From assembly GCA_965200765.1 (NCBI GenBank), contig OZ241380.1, forward strand, positions 2,170,001 to 2,234,000: 64,000 nucleotides of DNA. Direction: 5' to 3'. Below are positions 36,343-45,944 of this stretch, one piece after another. A program made the translations under genes and the position numbers. The notes under the pieces are model-generated. The model was not told where the DNA came from and made no database searches. It saw only the letters and a program-made list of their open reading frames with translations. Numbering within the stretch: position 1 is the first letter of the stretch; each line of letters begins with the position of its first letter. This stretch comes from G965200765 sp965200765. GTDB lineage: Bacteria; Pseudomonadota; Gammaproteobacteria; Arenicellales; JAJDZL01.

Positions 36343-37823
36343 TGCTTTCGACACACCTTAGTGCACTGCAGATTATCGTTCCGCTAGTCGCCGCGCCGCT
36401 GAGTGCAGTTTTCAGAATCAATCAGCTGTCGTGGGTGCTTGCGACTGTTGCCGGAGCGGCTTGTTGCGCCATATCAATTGCCATTTTGTCGCAAGTGCTG
36501 GATAGTGGAGTCATTATCTACGCCCTTGGCGGTTGGGCCGCACCTTGGGGGATTGAATATCGAATTGATAATGCCAACGCCTTCGTTCTGCTGATCATCA
36601 GCATCATTTATCTCATCAGCGTTTTATATGCAAAGCGCAGTGTTGAGGCGGAACTGCCGCCCGGGCAACGTACCTGGCTATACACTGCCATGATGCTCTG
36701 CTTCACCGGACTGTGTGGCATCACCATCTCGGGTGATGTTTTCAATGTATTTGTTTTTCTGGAAATATCATCGCTGTCTTCCTACATTCTGATTAGTATG
36801 GGGCGGCGCCGAAGAAGCCTGCCATCAGCATTGAGATATCTGTTCATGGGTACGATGGCAGCGACCTTTTTCCTGATTGGAATCGGTCTTCTGTATGCAC
36901 TGACAGGAACCCTGAACATGGCCGATTTGGCCGAACGTCTGCCAGAAGTTACCGGACGACGGTCGGCAATCGCAGCATTCGGTTTTATTGTTGTCGGACT
37001 GGCCATAAAAATCGCGATTTTCCCTTTGCATTTCTGGTTGCCGAATGCCTACACTTACGCCCCCAGTGCTGTCACCGCATTTCTGGCCGGAACTGCAACC
37101 AAGGCCGCACTGTATGTTCTTGTCCGCATGATGTTCTCCATTTTTCCGGCCACCTACTATACGGAAATCCCGGCAGTACACTCAATATTCCTGAGTATTG
37201 GGGTACTAGGCGCGATTGTTGCTTCAGTGATGGCTTACTTTCAATCCAATGTGAAGCGCATGTTCGCATATTCCAGTGTCGCCCAGATTGGTTATATGGC
37301 GATTGGAATCGGCCTGGCAACCGTGTCAGGCGTGGCCGCCTCGTTTTTGCACCTGTTCAACCATGCCCTGATGAAGACCGCACTGTTCATGGCGATTGGC
37401 GGATTGGTGTTCAAAACCGGTAAATTGTCAATCGAATCTCTTGCCAATATCGGTCGAACCATGCCGTGGACTGCCTCGGCAATTCTCATTGGCGGATTGA
37501 GTTTGATCGGAGTGCCATTTACGACCGGCTTCATCAGCAAATGGTACTTGGTCAATGCGGCACTTGATATCGGTATGTGGTGGCTGGCAGCAATTGTATT
37601 GATCGGGTCGCTGATTACTGCGGCCTACGTCTGGAAAATTGTAGAAATCACCTATTTCAAAAGAGAAAATCCGTTAATTGCCGAACGTAATGAAGCACCG
37701 TTATCAATGTTGCTGCCTGCCTGGGCACTGATTATTGCCAATCTGTATTTCGGGGTGAATGCAACCTTTACCGGTTCCCAGGCCATTCTGGCAGCAAAAG
37801 CTGTTCTGGGGTTGATGCCATGA
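36342..37823 (+). CDS. mrpD: Cation/proton antiporter subunit D (MrpD-like, complex I ND2/4/5 family)
   Basis: This 493-aa protein has about 14 membrane helices and belongs to the proton-pumping antiporter family. Key features are GDVFNVFVFLEISSLSSYI with the conserved Glu on helix 5 (about 130-148), KIAIFPLHFWLPNAYTYAPS with the conserved Lys (about 222-241) and an FNHALMKTALF block (about 339-349). It is the first of three large antiporter-like subunits in this operon. It overlaps the next gene by 4 bases. Confidence 0.93.
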   Translation: MLSTHLSALQIIVPLVAAPLSAVFRINQLSWVLATVAGAACCAISIAILSQVLDSGVIIYALGGWAAPWGIEYRIDNANAFVLLIISIIYLISVLYAKRSVEAELPPGQRTWLYTAMMLCFTGLCGITISGDVFNVFVFLEISSLSSYILISMGRRRRSLPSALRYLFMGTMAATFFLIGIGLLYALTGTLNMADLAERLPEVTGRRSAIAAFGFIVVGLAIKIAIFPLHFWLPNAYTYAPSAVTAFLAGTATKAALYVLVRMMFSIFPATYYTEIPAVHSIFLSIGVLGAIVASVMAYFQSNVKRMFAYSSVAQIGYMAIGIGLATVSGVAASFLHLFNHALMKTALFMAIGGLVFKTGKLSIESLANIGRTMPWTASAILIGGLSLIGVPFTTGFISKWYLVNAALDIGMWWLAAIVLIGSLITAAYVWKIVEITYFKRENPLIAERNEAPLSMLLPAWALIIANLYFGVNATFTGSQAILAAKAVLGLMP

Positions 37824-39370
37824 GTTCTGCACAACTTGCAATGTTGTTCTGCATTGTCGTGCCACTGCTCGGCGCGGTTGTCATTCGGTTGCTGGATAAA
37901 TCTCCGAATATTCGGGAAACTGCCACGATTGTCACCGCAGTCATTACTTTCCTGCTGGTGATCAGTCTATATCCGGCAGTGCAAGATGGCGAGACACCAA
38001 ACCTGGTGGTGTTGGATGTGATTCCGGGGTATGAACAAACCCAAATTGAAAACCCGAGTGGCGACGAGGCAATTCCAGTACCGGTTGAATCTGTTTCCGG
38101 CATATCAATTGAACTGGAGGCAGAGCCTTTGGGGATGCTGTTCGCATTGATGGCGAGTTTTCTGTGGATTGTGACATCAATTTACTCGATCGGCTATATG
38201 CGGGGCCATCATGAGCAAAACCAGACACGGTTCTATGTATTTTTTGCGGTCGCAATCTCCAGCGCACTTGGCGTCGCACTGGCGGCAAATGGTTTTACCC
38301 TGTTTCTGTTCTATGAAGCACTCACTTTGTCCACCTTTCCGCTGGTTTCACATGCAGGCGATGAAAAAGCCAGGAAAGGGGCCCGAATCTACTTGTTTAT
38401 GCTACTCGGCACATCGGTCAGTTTTTTACTGCTGGCTTTGATTTGGACCTGGTCAATTACCAAATCACTTGATTTTGCAGTTGACGGGATCTTCGGAGAC
38501 AATCCGGATCCGACTGTTACAAGTATCTTGCTGGTTCTCTACGTATTCGGAATCGGCAAAGCTGCCCTGATGCCGTTTCATCGCTGGCTACCAACTGCAA
38601 TGGTCGCACCGACTCCGGTCAGCGCGTTGCTTCATGCAGTCGCGGTTGTCAAGGCCGGTGTATTTTCAATTCTGAAAATTGTCATTTATTTGTTCGGCAT
38701 AGATTTGGTAGCACAGCTTCCAGTTCATCAGATTCTGGCCTATGTTGCTGCCTACACGATTATTGCAACCGCCCTCATCGCCATGAGAAAGGACAATCTG
38801 AAGGCGCGACTTGCCTATTCCACAGTGAGCCAGTTGTCCTATATCGTTTTGGGTACGCTGACGGCAAACGCGTGGGGAATCATTGGCGGCGGCATGCACA
38901 TGCTGATGCATGCGTTTGGAAAAATCACCTTGTTCTTTGGTGCTGGTGCGATTCTGGTAGCAACGCACAAGACGGAAATCAGTCAAATGACAGGCATTGG
39001 TCGAAAAATGCCGATCACCATGACAACTTTCTTTATCGGTTGTGTCGCCATTATCGGGGCACCGCCGACCGGAGCAATGTGGAGCAAGTGGGCCTTGCTG
39101 GTTGCCACCGCGAATGCCCAGGACATGATTCTGCTTGCTACAGTCCTGTTCGGGTCAATCCTTAGTGCCGCTTATTTTCTGCCAATTGCAATTCGGGCGT
39201 TTTATCCGCTCCAAAATGAATCTGCAGAAATAACCGAAGCACCTTTGCCAATTCTCATTGCACTGGTTGTCAGTGCCTTCGGTTGCATATTCCTGTTCTT
39301 TTTCCCGAACTTTGCGTTTGACCTGATGACAAAATTGGTCGGCGCTTCCACCCTCGAGTTGTTGCCATGA
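37820..39370 (+). CDS. Second antiporter-like subunit (NuoL/MrpA-N/MrpD family)
   Basis: This 516-aa multi-helix membrane protein is of the complex I antiporter family. It has an extra acidic loop (about 50-95, with many Glu) between the second helix and the core. Conserved elements include FTLFLFYEALTLSTFPLV (helix-5 Glu), GKAALMPFHRWLPTAMVAPTP (Lys-bearing helix) and HMLMHAFGKITLFF. It resembles NuoL-like subunits more than MrpD. With the DUF4040 gene it may replace the missing full-length MrpA. ATG overlaps the end of mrpD, and its stop overlaps the next small gene. Confidence 0.9.
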   Translation: MSSAQLAMLFCIVVPLLGAVVIRLLDKSPNIRETATIVTAVITFLLVISLYPAVQDGETPNLVVLDVIPGYEQTQIENPSGDEAIPVPVESVSGISIELEAEPLGMLFALMASFLWIVTSIYSIGYMRGHHEQNQTRFYVFFAVAISSALGVALAANGFTLFLFYEALTLSTFPLVSHAGDEKARKGARIYLFMLLGTSVSFLLLALIWTWSITKSLDFAVDGIFGDNPDPTVTSILLVLYVFGIGKAALMPFHRWLPTAMVAPTPVSALLHAVAVVKAGVFSILKIVIYLFGIDLVAQLPVHQILAYVAAYTIIATALIAMRKDNLKARLAYSTVSQLSYIVLGTLTANAWGIIGGGMHMLMHAFGKITLFFGAGAILVATHKTEISQMTGIGRKMPITMTTFFIGCVAIIGAPPTGAMWSKWALLVATANAQDMILLATVLFGSILSAAYFLPIAIRAFYPLQNESAEITEAPLPILIALVVSAFGCIFLFFFPNFAFDLMTKLVGASTLELLP

Positions 39371-39621
39371 GTAAAAATTCAGAAAAATTCAAAGCATTCG
39401 GCGGATTCAATTTACGAAGAATCCTGAAGATTTTTTACGCGGTTTGTATTTTGTCGCTGATTCTGGATTTTATCATCTATCGCGACCACAACCAGCCTTG
39501 GGAGTGGATACTGTTCTTCTACTGCATTTTCGGCTTTGTCGCCTGTGTTGTTCTGGTGCTGTTCGCCAAGGTGATGAGGGTCTATCTGATGAGAAGCGAG
39601 AATTACTATGACCGCGATTGA
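39367..39621 (+). CDS. Small two-helix membrane protein of the antiporter operon
   Basis: The 84-aa protein has a basic N-terminus, two predicted helices (about 21-37 and 48-68) and a charged tail. It overlaps both neighbours (4 bases upstream, 14 bases downstream), so it is surely translated as part of the operon. I know no named family. Its place between two large antiporter subunits suggests a small accessory or assembly subunit. Confidence 0.8.
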   Translation: MSKNSEKFKAFGGFNLRRILKIFYAVCILSLILDFIIYRDHNQPWEWILFFYCIFGFVACVVLVLFAKVMRVYLMRSENYYDRD

Positions 39622-41311
39622 AATGCCGTTATTCATCGTCTTCTTTGTCGGGGCAGCCATTGCGATGCTGCTACCCAAGCCGATGCGCTCCATCTGGTGT
39701 GTTGCAGTACCGGTGGTGAGCGCATTCCTTTTGCTGTTCAGCGGTATATCCGATTCGACGATAACAGTTTCAATCGTTGGACTGGAGCTGATTGTGCATC
39801 GGGCCGACAAGTTGACCATGCTATTTGCCTATGTCTTTCACATTGCCGCATTGCTAGGCGCAATTTTCGCATGGTACGTAGATGATGCCAAACATAGTGC
39901 TTCATCACTGGTTTATGCAGGCAGTGCGGTTGGGTCGGTATTCAGCGGCGACTTGGTAACGTTGTTCCTGTTCTGGGAAATCATGGCGTTCTCATCCGCA
40001 TACCTAATTTGGGCAAGGCGCACCCCTACAGCATCTCGGGCAGTGATTCGTTATTTGATGATTCAGATTGTTTCGGGACTGTTGTTGCTCGGCGGTGCAG
40101 TATTGTATTTTCTGGAAACAGGAACCATTGAATTCACTTATATCGGACTGACCGGTACAGCATCATTCCTGATATTTCTGGCATTCGGCATCAAATGTGC
40201 CTTTCCGTTACTGCACAACTGGCTTACGGACACCTACCCCGAAGCGACACCGGCCGGAACGGTTTTCCTCAGTGCCTTTACAACCAAAGTGGCGGTTTAC
40301 TGCCTGGCGCGCGGATTTCCGGGAACCGAATCGCTGATCTACATCGGTGCTGTAATGACTTGCTTCCCGATTTTCTTCGCGGTGATCGAAAACGACTTGC
40401 GCCGGGTCCTCGCTTACAGCATGATCAATCAGGTCGGTTTCATGGTGTGTGGAATTGGCATCGGCACCGCGCTGGCAATCAACGGCGCGGTGGCACACGC
40501 GTTTAATGATGTCATATTCAAGGGATTGCTGATGATGACCATGGGTGCGGTGCTTTATCGTACCGGAAAAATGAACGGCTCTGACCTCGGTGGGTTGTAC
40601 AAGTCCATGCCGTACACCACCGGTTTTTGTATTGTAGGAGCGGCTTCAATTTCTGCTTTCCCGTTGTTTAGTGGCTTCATCAGCAAATCAATCATCACGG
40701 CCGCCGCATTGGAAGAAGGACGTTTTCTGATATGGACCGCACTGTTGTTTGCTTCCGCAGGAGTTTTCCATCATGCAGGCATCAAAATCCCGTTTTTTGC
40801 ATTCTTTGCTCACGACTCCGGCATTCGCGTAAAAGAAGCACCGACTAGTATGTTGATTGCAATGGGCATTGCCGCATTTCTGTGTATCGGTATCGGCAGC
40901 TTTCCTCAGTATTTGTACGCGCTTTTACCATTTGAAATGCACTATGAACCATTTCACGCCTCTCATGTACTTGCACAGATTCAGCTACTGTTGTTCTCGG
41001 CACTTGCTTTCGTTTGGTTGAAGCTGTCAGGAATTTATCCGCCGGAACTTCGCGGCACAAATATCGATGCCGAGTGGGTATATCGAAAGGGTTTTCCAGT
41101 TGTCTATCGCTGGACTTGCACAAAGGTCTCGGCAGGCCTGCACGCTGTATATAGAAGTCTGATTGGTTCGATCAAAGCGATATTCAGAGCAATTGACGAA
41201 AGTATTGGCGAGTATTCAAGTCTGTCAGGAACCTGGACTGTGGATGCGATGGTTGCTACAGTGCTTGTATTGTTTGGACTGTTGCTGATTTACCTGTTTC
41301 AGGTTTACTGA
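39608..41311 (+). CDS. Third antiporter-like subunit (MrpD/NuoM-like) with C-terminal extension
   Basis: The 567-aa multi-helix protein belongs to the complex I antiporter family. Visible motifs are GDLVTLFLFWEIMAFSSAYL with the conserved Glu (about 115-134), IKCAFPLLHNWLTDTYPEATP with Lys (about 196-216) and AHAFNDVIFKGLLM. After the core it has an amphipathic segment and a final helix (about 540-565). Its end overlaps the convergent dnaQ stop by 7 bases. Three such subunits in one operon suggest several ion-translocating channels. Confidence 0.9.
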   Translation: MTAIEMPLFIVFFVGAAIAMLLPKPMRSIWCVAVPVVSAFLLLFSGISDSTITVSIVGLELIVHRADKLTMLFAYVFHIAALLGAIFAWYVDDAKHSASSLVYAGSAVGSVFSGDLVTLFLFWEIMAFSSAYLIWARRTPTASRAVIRYLMIQIVSGLLLLGGAVLYFLETGTIEFTYIGLTGTASFLIFLAFGIKCAFPLLHNWLTDTYPEATPAGTVFLSAFTTKVAVYCLARGFPGTESLIYIGAVMTCFPIFFAVIENDLRRVLAYSMINQVGFMVCGIGIGTALAINGAVAHAFNDVIFKGLLMMTMGAVLYRTGKMNGSDLGGLYKSMPYTTGFCIVGAASISAFPLFSGFISKSIITAAALEEGRFLIWTALLFASAGVFHHAGIKIPFFAFFAHDSGIRVKEAPTSMLIAMGIAAFLCIGIGSFPQYLYALLPFEMHYEPFHASHVLAQIQLLLFSALAFVWLKLSGIYPPELRGTNIDAEWVYRKGFPVVYRWTCTKVSAGLHAVYRSLIGSIKAIFRAIDESIGEYSSLSGTWTVDAMVATVLVLFGLLLIYLFQVY

Positions 41312-42051
41312 TTCGAGTCTGGTTTCTGGCTAGCCTCGTTTTGGCGCCAGATACTGCCACTGGGAGATACACGGTCCAGATAATCAAGATACTTTTCATT
41401 CTCTTGACGTTCTTCTTCGGTGGCCGCAAGTACTACCACGTCCCCACCGTTCCATAGAGCGGGTGCAGTCACTCCATCGCCATTTTTACCTTTCTCTTCT
41501 GCATCAAAATCAAAAGATGATTGCCCGCTGAACATGGCGGCATACACATCCACAAGCAATTCTGCATCCAACATCGCACCATGCCCGCCTTCCCTCTTTT
41601 TTCGCTTGGACACGTCAACTTCGTAACGATTGGCAAGAGCATCAAGTGAGTGCGAACCACCAGGTCGAATTTTGCGAGAATATAACAGAGTATCCATCAC
41701 CGTACACACGTCTTCCAATGCTGCAAAGCCCTTCCCGGTTAACTGAAATTCGTAATTCAAGAACTTGAGATCGAATTCGGCGTTGTGAATCACCAATTCA
41801 GCGCTTTCCAGAAATTTGAACAATTCGTCGGCAATTTCTGAAAATTTAAGCTTGTCCTGGAGGAACTCGGTAGTGATACCGTGCACTTCAAGAGCTTTTT
41901 CCTCGATTTCCCGCTCGGGGTTCAAATAGTGATGAAAGGTGTTGCCAGTCCGCATGCGGTGGTCCAACTCAATACACGCAACTTCAATGATGCGATTCCC
42001 CGATTCAACATCCAGTCCGGTTGTTTCGGTATCCAGCACAACTCTACGCAT
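41305..42051 (-). CDS. dnaQ: DNA polymerase III epsilon subunit (3'-5' proofreading exonuclease)
   Basis: This 248-aa DEDDh exonuclease gives proofreading to the replicative polymerase. Exo I is VLDTETTGLD (residues 5-14), Exo II is HNAEFDLKFL, and Exo III is HGAMLDAELL with the catalytic His. The start at 42051 places Exo I at the very N-terminus as in known DnaQ and overlaps the rnhA stop by 8 bases; a longer reading to 42150 is unlikely. A short acidic linker precedes a C-terminal tail that would bind the alpha subunit. Order methyltransferase-rnhA-dnaQ is a classical gammaproteobacterial cluster. Confidence 0.95.
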   Translation of the reverse strand: MRRVVLDTETTGLDVESGNRIIEVACIELDHRMRTGNTFHHYLNPEREIEEKALEVHGITTEFLQDKLKFSEIADELFKFLESAELVIHNAEFDLKFLNYEFQLTGKGFAALEDVCTVMDTLLYSRKIRPGGSHSLDALANRYEVDVSKRKKREGGHGAMLDAELLVDVYAAMFSGQSSFDFDAEEKGKNGDGVTAPALWNGGDVVVLAATEEERQENEKYLDYLDRVSPSGSIWRQNEASQKPDSNQ

Positions 42052-42553
42052 TTCTCTTGCCTCGATTTGAGGTGCCACTTTCTTGCGGAATTGCGCTACG
42101 CGCCAGTTCATCGGCGCGTTCGTTTCCTTCGTTCCCGCTGTGACTGGCAACCCATTTCCAGTGGATATCGTGCATTGAGTTCAGTTGGTCCAACCGTTTC
42201 CACAGGTCTGCATTGCGTACCGGTTGATTCTTCCCGCGAGTCCAATTGTTTTTCTTCCAGCGCGGAAGCCATTGAGTGATCCCGTTTTTCACATACGTTG
42301 AATCGGTGAACAGATCAATCGCGCATCGCCGCCGCAGGACCGCCAGTGCCTGAATTGCAGCCGCCAATTCCATACGATTGTTGGTGGTCTCCTGCTCACC
42401 GCCCGACAATTCCTTGGTGTGTTCGCCAAATCTCAGTATGGCACCCCAGCCGCCCGGCCCGGGGTTGCCGGAACAGGCACCATCGGTGTAAATCACCACA
42501 TCGGGAATTCGATTCGTCTTCGCACGACGGTTCGATTGCTTCTTCATTGTCAA
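42044..42553 (-). CDS. rnhA: Ribonuclease HI
   Basis: The 169-aa enzyme cleaves RNA in RNA-DNA hybrids. The four catalytic acidic residues are seen in YTDGACSGNPGPGG (Asp), NNRMELAA (Glu), LFTDSTYV (Asp) and ERADELA (Asp). The basic handle region WLPRWKKNNWTRG is present. A slightly basic N-terminal extension (MTMKKQSNRRAK) makes it longer than E. coli RnhA (155 aa); Met3 is an alternative start. Confidence 0.96.
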   Translation of the reverse strand: MTMKKQSNRRAKTNRIPDVVIYTDGACSGNPGPGGWGAILRFGEHTKELSGGEQETTNNRMELAAAIQALAVLRRRCAIDLFTDSTYVKNGITQWLPRWKKNNWTRGKNQPVRNADLWKRLDQLNSMHDIHWKWVASHSGNEGNERADELARSAIPQESGTSNRGKRNA

Positions 42554-42840
42554 ATTGTGGTTTTCAAAATGGAAAATTGGGCAAGAGAAATTTTAATACA
42601 TATCACAAGCTCATCCATGCCTGTGCACACACCGGCTTTGTAACGGCCGCAACATCAGACACCACCATCGACAGATTCTGTTGAGCGCATGATAACGACA
42701 GACATGGAGGTGCAGAGAGCATCGTGTTCTTCCTGTTTGACTTTCAGTACTTCTCGGTAAACGCAACAGAAATTGTTGGGAGAAAGGGGTTAGAGCCTTG
42801 CTTCCATACCCGCCAACCGCAAGGTTATTGGCAAATATCG

Positions 42841-43593
42841 CTAATCCTGACTGGCAGTGGAATTTTCCGCAACCGGTCCGAGTATTTTTCGCCTGAGCCG
42901 TGTGGTCGGACTGAGTTTCAAATTCAATCGCATCCCGCGTTCCTTCTTTTGCGCCACTAGTACGTAAATTGATCCAAAATAAGGCCACCATCGCTCGCCA
43001 AATGATTCCATCACCTTGAATTTGTCCAGTTGCCGAACCTGGGACAACGGCGGTCGGTAAAACAGGATCTCGCCGGCCAATACATCAAACTCTAGCAGTG
43101 CCAGCCAGTCGCGAATTCGATTCATTGAGTAAAACTTCCCACGGTCCATATAGGTGCGAACCTGCCCGCCGGTCAGCTTCATTATGCCGAACAAGCTGTA
43201 CGGATTGAATCCTGATATAACCACAATTCCCTCTGGCACAACGCATTCAGCGACCTCGCGCAACACTTCATGCGGCGATTGACTGAACTCAAGGACATGT
43301 GGCAACACCAGCAAATCAATCGTATGAGAAGAGAACGGAAGAAATTCAGCATTTGCGACAACATCACATTCAGCCAACTGAACACCCTGCAATCCATTGG
43401 ACTTAACCTTGTAGATCAATTTGTTTATAATCAGTGCATCGGTCAGGCCGCCCAACTGTATGGCCGTCCGGTAAAATTTCTGGGGCAACAGCCGATTGAT
43501 GCATTCAGCTTCAATTTCGACGACTGTTTTGCCAAGCGGCAAGTTGAACCATGCAGAAATTGTATGAACTTGATGTGGATTTTTTGGTATCAT
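42841..43593 (-). CDS. Class I SAM methyltransferase, YafS-like
   Basis: The 250-aa protein has a methyltransferase-11-type core: AECDVVANAEFLPFSSHTID (about 74-93) and VLPHVLEFSQSPHEVLREV (about 96-114). The first glycine motif is weak (AIQLGGLTDA). It is the counterpart of E. coli YafS, which lies between gloB and rnhA. The substrate is unknown. A 287-base spacer without a recognisable gene separates it from rnhA, and it is divergent from mltD, as in related genomes. Confidence 0.8.
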   Translation of the reverse strand: MIPKNPHQVHTISAWFNLPLGKTVVEIEAECINRLLPQKFYRTAIQLGGLTDALIINKLIYKVKSNGLQGVQLAECDVVANAEFLPFSSHTIDLLVLPHVLEFSQSPHEVLREVAECVVPEGIVVISGFNPYSLFGIMKLTGGQVRTYMDRGKFYSMNRIRDWLALLEFDVLAGEILFYRPPLSQVRQLDKFKVMESFGERWWPYFGSIYVLVAQKKERGMRLNLKLSPTTRLRRKILGPVAENSTASQD

Positions 43594-43737
43594 TAAGGTT
43601 TTTACTTGACCAAATTTTAACCTTGTACCGCATGGCCAGATTTACTGAGTGCCCGGCATCTTGTGATGCTAGCTACCGGAAATTTTTTGTGCATTGATAT
43701 TGACCTGCAAGCAGTACCGCTTATATATTCAAGATTC

Positions 43738-45186
43738 ATGGTAGAAAAACCGTTTGGCAATTATCGGTTCGGTGCTGTCGGCATTGCCGCGAGCACCTCT
43801 ATTTTACTGTTGTCATTGGTGTTGAATCCGGGTTTTCCCGAGGCGAAACACTGGAACCTCAACGCGCTGAAAGGGTTTCAATTGATTTCAGCCGCACAAG
43901 CTGACACACCGGATTTCACCAGAGAGTACGATTTTGGAATTGATTATCCGGATATCAGAAGGTACAACGCTCCGGACTTTTACCCGGAAAACCGTGCTGA
44001 ACCCATCTCCATTGAAGAGTATTTACCCAAGAGCATTTGGGAGGAGATGCGCCAAAACTTTGCTTTTCCCCACTACCACGATGAGTATGTCGTTCATTAC
44101 GAACAGTGGTATGTTTCAAATCCAAAGCATTTGCAGGCGGTTTTCGAGCGGGCACAGATGTATCTTCCGTACATTTACGATCAGATTCGACAACGCGGCA
44201 TGCCATCGGAACTCGCTTTGCTACCGGTCATCGAAAGCGCCTTCAACCCGCATGCCTATTCTCGTTCCCATGCCTTGGGAATTTGGCAGTTCATCCCGTC
44301 GACAGGACGAAAGTACGGATTGCATCGTACGTTCTATTTTGACGGCCGTCGCGATGTGGTTGAATCAACCCGCGCCGCGCTTGATTATCTTGAGTACTTG
44401 CATGAACTGTTCGATGGAAACTGGATTCACGCGGTTGCCGCCTACAATGGCGGAGAAAACCGTATACGAAAAGAACTGGCACGAGTTGGGCCACATTTCA
44501 AAAGGTTTCGTTTGAAGAAAGAAACCAGACGATATGTCCCAAAGCTCATTGCAGTGAAAAATCTGGTCGAACACCCTGAGAAGTACGGCATTACATTGCA
44601 TCCGATCCACAACATGGATTACTTTTCGGTGGTGAACTACCCGTTTCCAGTTGATCTTCACTTTCTGTCAAGCAAGATTGGTGTCAGTATGGATGAAATG
44701 TCCGCATTGAATCCTGGTTTACGGGTTGCAATGACGCCCCCTGAAGGTCCGCACCGGGTTGCTGTTCCGTCTCACAAGTACCATCAAGCCAAATATGTGG
44801 TGTACGCGTATGAACCAAAAGAACGACTTGTCTGGGTGAGCCATCTGGTCAAGAAAGGTGAAATACTGAGCCAGATTGCAACACTGTATGGCGTACCTGT
44901 TCATGTAATCGCAAAGCACAATAACCTGCAGTCTGCTGATTTGATTGTCGCAGGGTCGCGGTTGATCATACCCAGACCAGCCCGATTGAAATATCAGCTC
45001 GCCACTCGCTCACCCAAGTTGAAGAACGAGTTGCTTTCCAAATTTCACTTGGTGCAGGAAGGCGATACCTTGTGGAAAATTGCTGCAAAATACAATGTTG
45101 AAATTCCCAAATTGCGCATGCTGAATAAATTCGGCGTGTCTGACTACCTCATTTTGCCTGGTCAAAAAGTTCAAGTGAAGCAGTAA
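43738..45186 (+). CDS. mltD: Membrane-bound lytic murein transglycosylase D with two LysM domains
   Basis: The 482-aa protein cleaves peptidoglycan glycan strands in the periplasm. From ATG 43738 it has a basic start and a hydrophobic segment (about 13-30) that serves as signal or anchor. The SLT domain (about 130-270) shows LALLPVIESAFNPHAYS with the catalytic Glu, then GIWQFIPSTGRKYGL and AVAAYNGGENRI. Two C-terminal LysM repeats follow (about 375-430 and 440-481, HLVQEGDTLWKIAAKYN). No lipobox Cys is obvious, unlike E. coli MltD. Confidence 0.93.
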   Translation: MVEKPFGNYRFGAVGIAASTSILLLSLVLNPGFPEAKHWNLNALKGFQLISAAQADTPDFTREYDFGIDYPDIRRYNAPDFYPENRAEPISIEEYLPKSIWEEMRQNFAFPHYHDEYVVHYEQWYVSNPKHLQAVFERAQMYLPYIYDQIRQRGMPSELALLPVIESAFNPHAYSRSHALGIWQFIPSTGRKYGLHRTFYFDGRRDVVESTRAALDYLEYLHELFDGNWIHAVAAYNGGENRIRKELARVGPHFKRFRLKKETRRYVPKLIAVKNLVEHPEKYGITLHPIHNMDYFSVVNYPFPVDLHFLSSKIGVSMDEMSALNPGLRVAMTPPEGPHRVAVPSHKYHQAKYVVYAYEPKERLVWVSHLVKKGEILSQIATLYGVPVHVIAKHNNLQSADLIVAGSRLIIPRPARLKYQLATRSPKLKNELLSKFHLVQEGDTLWKIAAKYNVEIPKLRMLNKFGVSDYLILPGQKVQVKQ

Positions 45187-45206
45187 TTCAAACCTCGAGT
45201 GTTGCG

Positions 45207-45944
45207 TTATTGCAACATTTGCTTCACTCTCCACAAGTCATCCCAAGCTTTTTTCTTCTCCGTCAATCGACGGACCAGATACGCCGGGTGATAAGTAACC
45301 ACCAAATTGATTTCTGTATCTGAGTATTTGTACTCCTTTCCTCTCAAGTACCCGATTGGAGTATCCGTTTTCAGCAACAACTGAGCACTGACTCGACCCA
45401 GTGCGACAATAACCTTCGGAGAAATCAATTCGATCTGACGATGCAGGTAGGGACTGCAACTGGCCGCTTCACCGGGTGACGGATCCCGATTGTTGGGCGG
45501 CCGGCACTTCACAACATTTGCGATATAGACTTCATCGCGCTTGAAGCCCAATGCTTCAATCATTGACGTAAGCAACTGTCCTGCACGACCGACGAACGGA
45601 AGCCCTCGCGCATCTTCTTCGGCACCCGGACCTTCACCGATAAACATCAAATCCGCGGTTTCCGAGCCGGCCCCAAAGACCACTTTGTTGCGCCGCTGGG
45701 AAAGCACACAATTTTTGCAATTCAACGCGGTTTCCTTAAGCTCCGACCACTTCATATCGGCAAATGCAGTCACATCAACCTCCTGAGTACTGCTCTTGAC
45801 GGGTGTTTCCACCTCGGCTTGGGCAACGACCGCGTCAGGTTGAACTTCTGCAACTTCAATTGCCGGTGCTTTGGCTGTGCGCACTCTCCATACATCAATG
45901 CCAATTGCCCGAAGGTAGTCGTACTGAGATGCTTTTCGGGTCAT
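45207..45944 (-). CDS. Uracil-DNA glycosylase, family 4 (Fe-S type)
   Basis: The 245-aa enzyme removes uracil from DNA. Its core (about 65-245) shows GEGPGAEEDARGLPFVGRAG (motif 1) and TYHPAYLVRR (motif 2). Four cysteines, Cys76, Cys79, Cys147 and Cys163, match the 4Fe-4S ligands of family 4. The first ~60 residues are a variable linker rich in Ala and Val, as in proteobacterial proteins related to the SPO1 DNA-polymerase domain. Its start overlaps the leuA stop by 4 bases (ATGA), so it is co-translated with leuA. Confidence 0.92.
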   Translation of the reverse strand: MTRKASQYDYLRAIGIDVWRVRTAKAPAIEVAEVQPDAVVAQAEVETPVKSSTQEVDVTAFADMKWSELKETALNCKNCVLSQRRNKVVFGAGSETADLMFIGEGPGAEEDARGLPFVGRAGQLLTSMIEALGFKRDEVYIANVVKCRPPNNRDPSPGEAASCSPYLHRQIELISPKVIVALGRVSAQLLLKTDTPIGYLRGKEYKYSDTEINLVVTYHPAYLVRRLTEKKKAWDDLWRVKQMLQ

